A stretch of 64,000 bases of DNA from Roseomonas sp. GTDB taxonomy: Bacteria > Pseudomonadota > Alphaproteobacteria > Acetobacterales > Acetobacteraceae. Shown piece after piece: positions 15,250 through 23,785 of this stretch (its first letter is position 1; each line of letters starts with the position of its first letter). The stretch is taken from NCBI GenBank assembly GCA_020249505.1, contig JADCFN010000012.1, positions 1-64,000 of the forward strand. Direction: 5' to 3'. The position numbers were made by a program, and so were the translations under genes. A model generated the notes under the pieces. The model ran no database searches, had not been told where the DNA came from, and saw only the letters and a program-made list of their open reading frames with translations.

Positions 15250-16476
15250 TTACAAGACGCCGGCGGCACGTGCCGCGGCGATTTCTTCTTCTGTCATCTC
15301 AGCAAATTCGCGCAGCACCGCATCCGTATGCTCACCAGGTGCGGGTATACCGTAGCGATAGGTCACTGGCGTCGCGGTAAGATGGAGCGGTGAGGCCGGC
15401 ACGCGGACCTGCCCGCCGGCATGATGCGGCACTTCCACAATCAGCCCACGCGCCTTGGTATGCGGATCAGCCGCTACATCAGCGGCAGTATTGATGGGGC
15501 CGGAGGTGATCTTGGCGTCTTCCAAAATTGCCAACCAATCAGCTCTTGGTCTTTGGCGTAACACATCATGCATCATGCCAAGCAGCAGATCGCGATTGGT
15601 CGCGCGATCCCTGGCGCGACGAAAACGCTCATCCTCCGCCCATTCGGCACGACCCAATGCCGCCGCAAGCCTTACAAACTCTCGATCATTCAAAACGCCA
15701 ATGACGAATTTGGCATCCGAGCCCTGGAACACACCATAAGGCACCGCCACCACCGCATCATTGCCGGTACGCTGCATCAGGTTGCCGGCATTGAGCCAGG
15801 ATGCCATGGGTGCCTGCATCAATGACACCATCGTCTCATAGAGCGAGACTTCACAGTATTGCCCTTCGCCGGTCTGATCGCGATGCCTGAGCGCGGCCAG
15901 GATTGAAACCGTTGCGGCAAAGCCTGTGAACATATCCGCCACCGGCACGCCAACGCGCTGCGGGCCGCCACCTAGCTTGCCATCAGGCTCACCGGTCACC
16001 TCCATCAGCCCAGCCATCGCCTGCGCCACAAAATCATAGCCAGAACGATGCGCGTAAGGCCCATCCTGACCGAAGCCCGTGACGGAACAATAGATCAGCC
16101 GCGGATTGATGGCGCGCAAATCCTGATAACCGAGGCCATAACGCGCCAGCGTGCCGGTGCGGAAATTCTCGATCAGCACATCCGCCTTCGCCACCATGCG
16201 TTTCAGAATGACGGCACCTTCGGCTTGCGTAAAATCCAGGCTGAGCGAGCGCTTGTTCCGATTGAGCGAGACGAAATAGGTACTGTCATCACTGCCGGCG
16301 ACAAAGGGTGGGCCAAGGGCGCGCAGATCATCGCCATTGCCTTGGCGTTCCAGCTTGACGATTTCCGCCCCCAGATCGCCCAGCATTTGCGCGCAAAGCG
16401 GGCCTGCCACCACGCGGGTCAGATCGATCACGCGAAGCCCAGTCAGCGCGCCGGGCTTTGGGGTTTCTGTCATCAT
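15250..16476 (-). CDS. Class III (CaiB/BaiF family) CoA-transferase
   Basis: A cytoplasmic enzyme of 408 residues that moves CoA from an acyl-CoA donor to a free acid. The N-terminus has the family signature GLRVIDLTRVVAGPLCAQML with DLGAEIVKLE after it. NRNKRSLSLDF and VLIENFRTGTL are also typical. Asp181 in PVADMFTG corresponds to the catalytic aspartate that forms the mixed anhydride. The gene begins ATGATG, so 16476 or 16473 is the start, 3 nt after the acyl-CoA ligase stop. In this operon it could activate the pathway acid or recycle CoA from a product; partner acids are unknown. Confidence 0.92.
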   Translation of the reverse strand: MMTETPKPGALTGLRVIDLTRVVAGPLCAQMLGDLGAEIVKLERQGNGDDLRALGPPFVAGSDDSTYFVSLNRNKRSLSLDFTQAEGAVILKRMVAKADVLIENFRTGTLARYGLGYQDLRAINPRLIYCSVTGFGQDGPYAHRSGYDFVAQAMAGLMEVTGEPDGKLGGGPQRVGVPVADMFTGFAATVSILAALRHRDQTGEGQYCEVSLYETMVSLMQAPMASWLNAGNLMQRTGNDAVVAVPYGVFQGSDAKFVIGVLNDREFVRLAAALGRAEWAEDERFRRARDRATNRDLLLGMMHDVLRQRPRADWLAILEDAKITSGPINTAADVAADPHTKARGLIVEVPHHAGGQVRVPASPLHLTATPVTYRYGIPAPGEHTDAVLREFAEMTEEEIAAARAAGVL

Positions 16477-16479
16477 GCC

Positions 16480-18090
16480 TCAGCCACCGCGCACACGGGC
16501 GCGCAATTCAAATTTCTGGATTTTGCCGGTTGCGGTTTTCGGCAAGGGGCCGAAGGTGATGTGGCGCGGCACCTTATACCCCGCCAGATTGGCGCGGCAG
16601 AAGGCAATGATACCATCACGGTTTTCCGTCGCCCCCGGCTTTAGTGTGATGAAGGCATGCGGCACCTCGCCCCATTTTTCATCCGGGTGCGCCACCACCG
16701 CAGCTTCCATTACATCGGTGTGGCGATACAGTGCTTCTTCGACTTCCAGGCTGCTGATGTTTTCCCCGCCAGAGATCACAATATCCTTGGCGCGGTCTTT
16801 CACCTCAATATATCCATCCGGATGTAGTACCCCAAGATCACCAGTGCGGAACCAGCCATCCACGAAAACTGCTGCATTGGCTTTGGGGTTGCGGAGATAG
16901 CCCTTCATTACCGTATTGCCGCGAATGGCAATCTCACCAATTGTTGCGCCATCGGCGGGCACAGCCGCACCCGTTTCGGTATTGATTACCGTGGCTTCTT
17001 CCAGCGTCGGTAAGGCCACCCCCTGCCGCGCCATGAAGGCGGCCTTTTCCGGCAAGGGCAGGTCATGCAGGCCGGGCTGCCAGGCGCATAGCAGCGAAGG
17101 GCCGTAGCACTCCGTCAGGCCATAAAGATGCGTAACATCAAAGCCAAGATTTTCCATGGCCGCGATTACCGGCGAAGGTGGCGCCGCGCCGCCAGTCGCG
17201 ATGCCAACACGATGCGCGAAGCTGCGGCGTTGATCTTCCGGCGCATGGATCAGCATGGTCAGCACCACCGGTGCGGCGCAGAGATGCGTCACCCCATGTT
17301 CGGCAATCAGCGCAAAAATCCGCGCAGGCTCCACGCGTCGCAGGCAAACATGCGTGCCGCCTTGCAGCGTTACCGCCCAGGTATAGGTCCAACCATTGCA
17401 ATGAAACATCGGCAGCGTCCAGAGATAGACGCTCTGCGCCGTCAACCCAAAAGACAGCGCATTGCCGCAGGCATTCAGATAGGCGCCGCGATGATGCGCG
17501 ACCACGCCCTTGGGATCACCCGTGGTGCCAGAGGTATAGGAGAGCGAGATTGCGGCCCATTCATCTGATGGTGGCGTCACAGGAAAGGTGGGGTCACCGC
17601 CCGCAATGAATTCCTCATAAGGTGTCGCTTCAATCGCGGCGCCACCTGGGCCTTCGGGATCATCGATGATGATAATGCGCGGCGGGTTTTCCATCCCGTC
17701 CAAGGCTGCATTCGTCAGCGCGGCAAATTCACGGTCCAGCAGCAGGATTTTTGCGCCCGAATGTCCCAGGATGAAGCGCACTGTTGCCGCATCCAGCCGC
17801 GTATTGATGGGGCAAAGCACGGCATGCGCCATGGGCACGCCATTATGCGCTTCCAGCATTTCTGGAATATTCGGCAGCAGTGCCGCCACCACATCGCCCG
17901 GCGCGATACCCGCCTGACGTAGCGCAGAAGCTAAGCGCCGGCTGCGGTCCAGAAACTGCGCATAGGTGATGCGCCTGGCGCCATGAATAATGGCCACGCG
18001 CTTGCCCCAGATATGCGCCGCACGCGGCAGGAAGGAAACTGGGGAAAGCGGTACGTGATTCGCGGCGGTTTTCGGCAGATCATCCTGCAT
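16480..18090 (-). CDS. Acyl-CoA ligase (AMP-forming), LvaE-like candidate
   Basis: A 536-residue adenylate-forming ligase that activates a carboxylic acid to its CoA thioester using ATP. The P-loop is YTSGTTGDPKG (185-195). YGLTECYGP, WFRTGDLGVLHPDGYIEVKDR (acceptor-domain hinge region, first part) and PKTATGKIQK at the C-terminus, with the catalytic Lys, are all present. It starts 3 nt after the DUF6285 gene. In the Pseudomonas levulinate pathway the ligase LvaE activates the acid at the first step, and the other lva-type partners are all here in the same operon. The overall sequence is also close to medium-chain fatty-acid ligases, so the substrate is open. Confidence 0.9.
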   Translation of the reverse strand: MQDDLPKTAANHVPLSPVSFLPRAAHIWGKRVAIIHGARRITYAQFLDRSRRLASALRQAGIAPGDVVAALLPNIPEMLEAHNGVPMAHAVLCPINTRLDAATVRFILGHSGAKILLLDREFAALTNAALDGMENPPRIIIIDDPEGPGGAAIEATPYEEFIAGGDPTFPVTPPSDEWAAISLSYTSGTTGDPKGVVAHHRGAYLNACGNALSFGLTAQSVYLWTLPMFHCNGWTYTWAVTLQGGTHVCLRRVEPARIFALIAEHGVTHLCAAPVVLTMLIHAPEDQRRSFAHRVGIATGGAAPPSPVIAAMENLGFDVTHLYGLTECYGPSLLCAWQPGLHDLPLPEKAAFMARQGVALPTLEEATVINTETGAAVPADGATIGEIAIRGNTVMKGYLRNPKANAAVFVDGWFRTGDLGVLHPDGYIEVKDRAKDIVISGGENISSLEVEEALYRHTDVMEAAVVAHPDEKWGEVPHAFITLKPGATENRDGIIAFCRANLAGYKVPRHITFGPLPKTATGKIQKFELRARVRGG

Positions 18091-18093
18091 GCT

Positions 18094-18453
18094 TCAGCCC
18101 TTTCCCAAAACCCGAGGCGCGCTGATGGCGCAACGCCTCCGCGCAGCCTCCCGCAGCAGCGCCGCCGCTTCCGTATGATGCGCGCTACCCGGATCAAAAG
18201 CACCCGCTCGAATAGCGGCAGCCAAGGCACGGTCCGGCGCCTCAGTCGCGCCCGTCAGGCGGTGGATGGAGGCGCGTGTTTCTTCCACCCACATCGCATC
18301 CTGCGCGGCCTCTCGCGCTGCAATCGCCATGGCATTGGCGATCATGCGCGCGGTAAACGCATCCGCGGCGGAAAGCTTCGGCAGAATCTCCTGCAACAGC
18401 GCATCGCGTGCGGTGGCCAATAGGCTTGCGCCCTCCGGCGCTTCACGCTGCAT
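18094..18453 (-). CDS. DUF6285 protein (LvaB-like partner of the kinase)
   Basis: A 119-residue, mostly helical cytoplasmic protein with conserved ATARDALLQEILPKL, then FTARMIANAMAIAAREA, a pattern of the DUF6285 family. In Pseudomonas putida the similar-sized LvaB is needed with the kinase LvaA to phosphorylate 4-hydroxyacyl-CoA. The start overlaps the kinase gene's stop by 11 nt, so the two are translationally coupled, as expected for subunits of one enzyme. No catalytic motif is visible. Assignment as LvaB rests on family and gene order, not on residue-level evidence. Confidence 0.8.
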   Translation of the reverse strand: MQREAPEGASLLATARDALLQEILPKLSAADAFTARMIANAMAIAAREAAQDAMWVEETRASIHRLTGATEAPDRALAAAIRAGAFDPGSAHHTEAAALLREAARRRCAISAPRVLGKG

Positions 18454-19450
18454 GGGGCACCCCTGTCATGTTCAGGATTTCCCATTCAAGCTCCGGCACA
18501 ATGTGGCCGGTCAGCGCCAGTTCCAGGCTGGTTTCCTTGCCGGAAAGATGCCGCGCGGCCTGGTCAATCGCAATCACTGCCCAGCGAATATGCGCGGCCA
18601 ATTCCCACCAGGTCACACGCGCCGCATCCACGGCATGGCCCGCTTCTGCGGCATAGCCGGCATAGAAGGCATCACGCGCGCCAATACCGCCTGCCTCGTA
18701 AGCGCTGCCAAAGCGCCAGCATTTGGCACAGAACCAGCCGAGGTCAGCATGCGGTTCGCCCCAGGCAGCAAACTCCCAATCCAGCACGGCTGTCACACCA
18801 GCATCTGACAACATCAGATTGCCGGTGCGGAAATCATTATGGTTCAACACAGGCGGCAAGGGCGGCGGCGCGGTGCGTTCCAAATGTCGCAAACCCCATT
18901 CCAAAACAGGGCGCGGCAGCACTTGCCGATCCAAAGCACGGCGTTGCTCTGCCACGAAAGCCAGACAGGCATCAGCTGGCGGCGCACCTAAAAACGCCAA
19001 ATCCGCGCGCGGCGGCGTGATGCGATGAATGCGCGCCAATTCGCGCCCCAAAGCCGCCACCGCCGCATCACGCCCGCCGCAGAGCGTTTCGCCTTTCACC
19101 ACGCGATGCCCAGCGGCAATGCCCTGCACACGACGCATAATGAAGAACGGCGCACCCAGAATGCCGGTATCGTCACACAGATAAAGCGGTTCCGGCACTG
19201 TCACGCACGCGGCAAAAGCAGCCTGCAACAGCGCAAATTCCGCTGATCGAGGCAAGGAAACCGCCAAGGTCGCGGCATTATCGGTGCGAAGCACCCAGGC
19301 CTCACTACGGCCTACCAGCGTTACATCCAAGGCCCAATTCTGCTGAATGGCACCACCCGAAAGCAGCGCCATGGCGCCAAGTTCAAGATCAGCCGCGCCG
19401 GTTGCCCCGCGCAGCCAATCCTTCAGCTTTGCGCGCCGCGCCTCATCCAT
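18443..19450 (-). CDS. APH-type phosphotransferase (LvaA / ACAD10-11 kinase-like)
   Basis: A protein-kinase-like fold enzyme of 335 residues from the aminoglycoside phosphotransferase superfamily. The catalytic loop is HNDFRTGN (around residue 203) and the metal-binding Asp lies in VLDWEFAAWG. LSGGAIQQNW near the N-terminus is the nucleotide-binding glycine-rich segment. Relatives in P. putida (LvaA) and fused in human ACAD10/11 phosphorylate the 4-hydroxyl of hydroxyacyl-CoAs, not drugs. ATG 19450 overlaps the upstream dehydrogenase stop by 8 nt (ATGGATGA). The adjacent dehydrogenase and DUF6285 genes make this the strongest part of the lva-like assignment. Antibiotic resistance is not suggested. 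Confidence 0.88.
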   Translation of the reverse strand: MDEARRAKLKDWLRGATGAADLELGAMALLSGGAIQQNWALDVTLVGRSEAWVLRTDNAATLAVSLPRSAEFALLQAAFAACVTVPEPLYLCDDTGILGAPFFIMRRVQGIAAGHRVVKGETLCGGRDAAVAALGRELARIHRITPPRADLAFLGAPPADACLAFVAEQRRALDRQVLPRPVLEWGLRHLERTAPPPLPPVLNHNDFRTGNLMLSDAGVTAVLDWEFAAWGEPHADLGWFCAKCWRFGSAYEAGGIGARDAFYAGYAAEAGHAVDAARVTWWELAAHIRWAVIAIDQAARHLSGKETSLELALTGHIVPELEWEILNMTGVPHAA

Positions 19451-20654
19451 GCTTGGGCGGACCCCAGGCGAAGAAGGAAGAACCCTCTGCCCGCAAGGTA
19501 TTGGCCAACACCATGCGATGCACTTCAGATGCGCCGTCCACCAGCCGCGCCTGGCGGGCATAGCGATACATCCATTCAATTACTGTATCCTTGGAATAGC
19601 CGCGCGCCCCCAGCAATTGAAGCGCCGTATCCACGGATTTGTGCAAAGCATCCGCGACCACGATCTTCGCCATGGAAACTTCTTTCCGCGCGAAGCCGCC
19701 CTGGTCCAGAATCCAGGCCGCCTTCATGGTGAGCAGCCGACCGATTTCAATTTCCATCGCCGCCTGGCCCACAAGCCCCTGCACGCTTTCGCGGTCAATC
19801 AGCTTCATGCCGAAGGAATCGCGTTGCGCGATGCGTTCCATGGCAATTTCCAAAGCACGCCGAGACAAGCCCAGCCAGCGCATGCAGTGCGTCAGCCGCG
19901 CCACGCCCAGGCGCATTTGCGTCAGCTTCAGCCCATCGCCTTCATTCATCAAAAGGTGTTCATTCGGGACTTCCAGCCCGTCGAATTCTAATTCGCAATG
20001 CCCGCCATGTTCTTCCGGACCCATGATCGGAATGCGGCGCACAATCTTCCATCCCGGCTGATCGGCACTGAACAGAAAAGCGGAAAGCCCCTTGCGCGGA
20101 TCATCCGAGGTACGCGCCAGAATAATGAAAATCTTCGCATTGCCGGCACCGGTGATGAACCATTTGCGCCCGGTAATGCGCCAGCGGTCATTCCCAACCC
20201 GTTCCGCCTTGGTATAGGTCAGATTGGGGTCTGAACCGCAGCCATCCGGTTCGGTCATGGCGAAGGCGGATTGCACATCGCCATTCACAATCGGCTGCAA
20301 CCAGCGCGGCTTCATCGCTTCCGGCAAAACGCGATCCAGGATCATCATATTGCCGTCATCCGGCGCGGCGCTATTGAACACCACGGGCCCGAAGATGGAG
20401 CGATTCATTTCCTCATAACAGGCGGCCATGCCTATGCGTGGCAACTCCTGCCCGCCTAGGCGCTTTGGCATTTGCAAAGCCCAAAGCCCTTCCGCCTTCG
20501 CAGCCTTGCGCATCTTGGAAAGCACATGGGGCGCGATGTTTTCATGCTCATCGAAATTCGCGCGGTCGGATTCCAGAGGAATCAGTTTTTCATCGACAAA
20601 GCGGCGAATGCGCCGGCGCATATCATCAATTTCGGGGGGCAGAGAAAATTCCAT
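19443..20654 (-). CDS. Acyl-CoA dehydrogenase family protein (LvaC / ACAD11-like)
   Basis: A 403-residue FAD-dependent acyl-CoA dehydrogenase fold. SAFAMTEPDGCGSDPNLTYT and WRITGRKWFITGAGNAK form the FAD and substrate segments; LLGARGYSKDTVIEWMYR and HRMVLANTLR close the C-terminal domain. ACAD11-like members act on 4-phosphoacyl-CoA made by a partner kinase, eliminating phosphate, and the kinase gene follows here with an 8-nt overlap. It starts 11 nt after the SDR gene. Alternatively it is an ordinary branched-chain dehydrogenase; the kinase and DUF6285 partners argue for the 4-hydroxyacid route. Confidence 0.88.
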   Translation of the reverse strand: MEFSLPPEIDDMRRRIRRFVDEKLIPLESDRANFDEHENIAPHVLSKMRKAAKAEGLWALQMPKRLGGQELPRIGMAACYEEMNRSIFGPVVFNSAAPDDGNMMILDRVLPEAMKPRWLQPIVNGDVQSAFAMTEPDGCGSDPNLTYTKAERVGNDRWRITGRKWFITGAGNAKIFIILARTSDDPRKGLSAFLFSADQPGWKIVRRIPIMGPEEHGGHCELEFDGLEVPNEHLLMNEGDGLKLTQMRLGVARLTHCMRWLGLSRRALEIAMERIAQRDSFGMKLIDRESVQGLVGQAAMEIEIGRLLTMKAAWILDQGGFARKEVSMAKIVVADALHKSVDTALQLLGARGYSKDTVIEWMYRYARQARLVDGASEVHRMVLANTLRAEGSSFFAWGPPKHG

Positions 20655-20665
20655 GACAGCAAAAC

Positions 20666-21433
20666 CTAAAGCGGGTTGATCGAATGGCCGCCATCCACTG
20701 TCACCACCGCGCCGGTTATATGCGCCCCGGCTTCGGAAGCGAGCAGCAATAGCGGCCCGGTAAGGTCCTCGGCAGCGCCCAGCCGGCGCTGCGGGATGCG
20801 CTTGATCATCGCCTGCCCAGCATCGGAGGCGAAGAAATCACGATTGATATCGGTGGCGATATAGCCAGGCGCGATGGCATTCACGCGAATGCCATGCCGC
20901 GCCCATTCCACCGCCAAATGGCGCGTCATGTGCAAAAGCCCGGCCTTGGCGGCAGTATAGCCGACCACACCCGGAATGATGCGCTCCCCAAGGACGGAAG
21001 CGATATTCACCACCACGCCCGGGCACTTCGCCGCCACTAGACGCTTGGCGGCTTCCTGCGCCACCAGAAAACAGCCGCGCAAATTCACATCCAGCACGGC
21101 ATCCCAGTCTTCCGCGCTTTGCTGCAAAGCGGGCTTCGTCACGGCGATGCCGGCATTGTTGACCAGAATATCGCAGGGCGCGCCGAAGGCGGCTCCCGCT
21201 GCGGCAAAGGCGGGTGCGATGCTCTCCGGTGCGGTTACATCCAAAGGCACGGAAACCGCGCGCGCGCCCAATTCGCTGGCCAGCGCTGCCGTCGCGGCTT
21301 CCCGCCGCGCGCCCAAGGCCACGGAGGCACCCGCGCCATGCAAAACCCTGGCAAAATGCGCGCCCAAAACGCCAGACGCACCAGTCACCAGCGCCACGCG
21401 CCCCTGCAACGAGAACATTACAGCAATATCCAC
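20666..21433 (-). CDS. SDR-family oxidoreductase (LvaD-like position)
   Basis: A 255-residue classical short-chain dehydrogenase. The nucleotide-binding TGASGVLG, the NNAG motif, the catalytic YTAAK with upstream Ser in NIASVLG, and the C-terminal ITGAVVTVDGGHSINP are all present. NAD(P)H would reduce a keto group or oxidise an alcohol. GTG 21433 is taken as the start because GGGAGG lies 7 nt upstream; ATG 21418 would also work. It opens the nine-gene operon. In the lva pathway a reductase converts 4-oxoacyl-CoA to 4-hydroxyacyl-CoA before phosphorylation, which would fit, though SDRs are too broad for a firm call. Confidence 0.88.
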   Translation of the reverse strand: MDIAVMFSLQGRVALVTGASGVLGAHFARVLHGAGASVALGARREAATAALASELGARAVSVPLDVTAPESIAPAFAAAGAAFGAPCDILVNNAGIAVTKPALQQSAEDWDAVLDVNLRGCFLVAQEAAKRLVAAKCPGVVVNIASVLGERIIPGVVGYTAAKAGLLHMTRHLAVEWARHGIRVNAIAPGYIATDINRDFFASDAGQAMIKRIPQRRLGAAEDLTGPLLLLASEAGAHITGAVVTVDGGHSINPL

Positions 21434-21547
21434 TGCGCCGCCTCCCTCTCTGACAAGGGGTGCCACCGGGCGGGCGCCGGGGCAAGCCCTCAAGACAAGC
21501 CAGCTTTTTGCGCCTAGCCTGCCCACTGAAATCGGGGGGTTCGGACC

Positions 21548-22297
21548 ATGGCAAGCGAAACAAGGGTGGCGCTGGTAACCGGCGCGCAGCAAGGCATCGG
21601 GGCTGCGGCAGCGCGCGCCCTGGCGGCGGCGGGCCATGATGTCGCGATCAATTGGCTGGATGATCAGGCCCAGGCTGAAGCCGTGGCAGCCGAAATCCGC
21701 GCTTCAGGCCGCAAAGCCGCGCTGATCCGGGGCGATGTCGGCTCCGCCGCTGGCGCTGCCGCCCTGGTGGAACAGACCATCGCCGCACTCGGGCGGATTG
21801 ATGTGCTGGTGAATAATGCCGGCATTTTCCCCCGCGTTGAATTCCTGGACATGACCGAAGCCGAATGGGATCTGGTGATCGCCGTGAACCTGAAGGGCAG
21901 CGCCTTTTGCGCCCAGGCGGCGGCGCGGGGCATGGTGGCGGCGGGGATCAAGGGGGTGATCATCAACCTTTCTTCCTCCTCCGTCCGGGGGGCGCCGCTT
22001 GGGGTGCATTACACCGCGACCAAGGCCGGCATTATCGGCATGACGCGGTCAATGGCCCTGTCGCTTGCTTCCAAGGGCATTCGCGTGAATGCCATCGCGC
22101 CCGGCCTGACCGATACTGCGCAGCCGCGCTACGGCAATAGTGAAGCGGAGCTTGCGGTCATGGCGCAGCAAATCCCGCTCGGCCGGATGGGACGGCCGGA
22201 AGAAATCGCCGGCCTGATGGTCTATCTTGCGTCTGATCAAGCCGCCTGGATCACAGGTCAGGTTTATCACATCAATGGGGGCAATTACCTTGCCTGA
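21548..22297 (+). CDS. SDR-family oxidoreductase (glucose 1-DH/FabG-like)
   Basis: A 249-residue short-chain dehydrogenase with TGAQQGIG (cofactor loop), NNAG, the active-site Ser in NLSSSS, YTATK, and the C-terminal WITGQVYHINGGNYL. It is divergent from the acyl-CoA operon across 114 nt, with a G-rich ribosome-binding site before ATG 21548. The mature frame ends 22 nt before a cytochrome c gene. The pairing of a dehydrogenase with a secreted cytochrome is common in this group but need not be functional, since the SDR is cytoplasmic. Substrate unknown; sugar or acyl carbonyls are possible. Confidence 0.9.
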   Translation: MASETRVALVTGAQQGIGAAAARALAAAGHDVAINWLDDQAQAEAVAAEIRASGRKAALIRGDVGSAAGAAALVEQTIAALGRIDVLVNNAGIFPRVEFLDMTEAEWDLVIAVNLKGSAFCAQAAARGMVAAGIKGVIINLSSSSVRGAPLGVHYTATKAGIIGMTRSMALSLASKGIRVNAIAPGLTDTAQPRYGNSEAELAVMAQQIPLGRMGRPEEIAGLMVYLASDQAAWITGQVYHINGGNYLA

Positions 22298-22319
22298 GTC
22301 CCGAAGCAGGAGGATTACA

Positions 22320-22637
22320 ATGCGCCATTGGCTGATCGCATGCGTATTGGCGGCTTTGCCGGGTGCAGCCCTGGCGCAAATGGAACCTGGTGATCCCGTT
22401 GCCGGCCAGCGCCTGGCCGCCACCTGGTGCGCCAATTGCCACCGCATTGCGCCTGCCGGCCCCGGCCCTGCCACGGATATCGCGCCAAGCTTTGCCGCCA
22501 TTGCGGCACTGCCTTCCACAACTTCCATGTCGCTCCGCGCGTATTTGCGTACGCCGCATGCGAATATGCCGGATTACCGCCTGAGCCGGGAGGAGTTGGA
22601 TGACATCGTGGCTTATCTGCTGACGGTCAGGCGTTAA
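22320..22637 (+). CDS. Small periplasmic monohaem cytochrome c
   Basis: A 105-residue secreted protein. ATG 22320 follows GGAGGATT. The signal peptide ends ALPGAALA|Q at about residue 19. The mature part holds one haem site, WCANCH, and a Met ligand is likely in ANMPDY. The remainder (LSREELDDIVAYLLTVRR) is the closing helix of class I cytochromes. It would carry electrons in the periplasm, possibly to a terminal oxidase. It is co-oriented with the SDR gene 22 nt upstream. The 52-nt gap to the next gene leaves operon membership open. Confidence 0.88.
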   Translation: MRHWLIACVLAALPGAALAQMEPGDPVAGQRLAATWCANCHRIAPAGPGPATDIAPSFAAIAALPSTTSMSLRAYLRTPHANMPDYRLSREELDDIVAYLLTVRR

Positions 22638-22689
22638 GCCCCGGCTTGGCGTAAGCGCGATACCGGGTCTAGCATCCCCGCATTGAGAA

Positions 22690-23763
22690 ATGGGGGAAGT
22701 GAACTTGTCCGCAGTCAATAAGCCATTCCGCGTTGCCTATCTGGAACGCGTGCCGCATCCAAGCTTTCTGGAAACCGCCACCGCCGATCCGGCCCTGGAA
22801 GTGGTCCGGCTTTCCCTGGAAAATGGGGAAGAAGCCGCGCTCGCCGAACTCGCCACCTGTGATGGCTATTATGTGCGCGCATCACGCGATGAATTGCCCA
22901 AGGCTTTTCACGTAAATGATGCGCTTTTGCAGCGCCTGCCCAATCTGCTGATGGTGGCGTCCCAGGGCGCGGGGTACGACACGATCAACCCGGAATCCTG
23001 CACCAAGGCCGGCGTGCTGCTGGTGAACCAGGCCGGCGGCAATGCCGAAGCCGTGGCGGAACACGCCGTTGGCATGATGCTGGCGCTGATCAAGAAAATG
23101 CCGCAGACCCATGCCGCCATGCGCGCGGGGGAAGCCAAGAAGCGCGAAGTGTTTATGGGCAATAATCTGCTCAATAAGACGGTTGGCGTGATTGGCATTG
23201 GCAATGTGGGGTCGCGTACCACCGCGATTGTAAAGGCCGCCTTCAACTGCCGCGTGCTGGCCTATGACCCCTATGTGGATGCCGCAACCGTCGCCAAGCG
23301 CGGTGCGGAGAAAGTGGAATTGGCCGAATTGCTGGCGCAGTCCGATATCGTCAGCGTGCACTGCCCGCTCACGCCCCAAAGCCGCGCCATTATTGATGCC
23401 AAGGCGCTTGGCATGATGAAGAAGGGCGCCATTCTGGTGACGACCGCACGCGGTTCCATCCATGATGAAAACGCTGTGCTGGCGGCGCTGGAATCCGGCC
23501 AATTAGCCTCGGCCGGCTTGGATGTTTGGGAACAGGAACCGCCGCCCAAGGAACACCCGCTTTTGTGGCACCCGGCCGTGATCTGCACGCAGCACACCGC
23601 GGGGGTCACGCATGAAAGCCGGTCCATGATCACGCGCATTGCGGCGGAAGCCTTTTCGGCCTGCGCCGCCGCCAAAATGCCGCCGCGCATCATTAATCCT
23701 GAAGTGAAGGACCGCTTCGCGGAGCGCTACGCCGTCGCGCGCGGCCGCGCCATTACGGATTGA
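22690..23763 (+). CDS. D-isomer-specific 2-hydroxyacid dehydrogenase
   Basis: A 357-residue NAD(P)-dependent dehydrogenase of the 3-phosphoglycerate dehydrogenase / D-lactate family. The Rossmann motif is VGVIGIGNVGSRT. The catalytic Arg is in TTARGSIHDE, the Glu in DVWEQEPP and the His in QHTAGVTHES. It oxidises a D-2-hydroxyacid or reduces a 2-oxoacid in the cytoplasm. No C-terminal ACT or regulatory domain is present, so it is not a full SerA. ATG 22690 has no good ribosome-binding site; TTG 22705, with a G-rich site 7 nt upstream, is a strong alternative start. An MFS carrier follows 22 nt later and may supply the substrate. Confidence 0.87.
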   Translation: MGEVNLSAVNKPFRVAYLERVPHPSFLETATADPALEVVRLSLENGEEAALAELATCDGYYVRASRDELPKAFHVNDALLQRLPNLLMVASQGAGYDTINPESCTKAGVLLVNQAGGNAEAVAEHAVGMMLALIKKMPQTHAAMRAGEAKKREVFMGNNLLNKTVGVIGIGNVGSRTTAIVKAAFNCRVLAYDPYVDAATVAKRGAEKVELAELLAQSDIVSVHCPLTPQSRAIIDAKALGMMKKGAILVTTARGSIHDENAVLAALESGQLASAGLDVWEQEPPPKEHPLLWHPAVICTQHTAGVTHESRSMITRIAAEAFSACAAAKMPPRIINPEVKDRFAERYAVARGRAITD

Positions 23764-23785
23764 TCGCGCGCTTGGGCCTTTTTCC

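Noticed and set aside
18443-19450. Aminoglycoside resistance kinase
   Set aside because: The fold is APH-like, but the overlap with ACAD11-like and DUF6285 genes points to an acyl-CoA kinase, not drug resistance.
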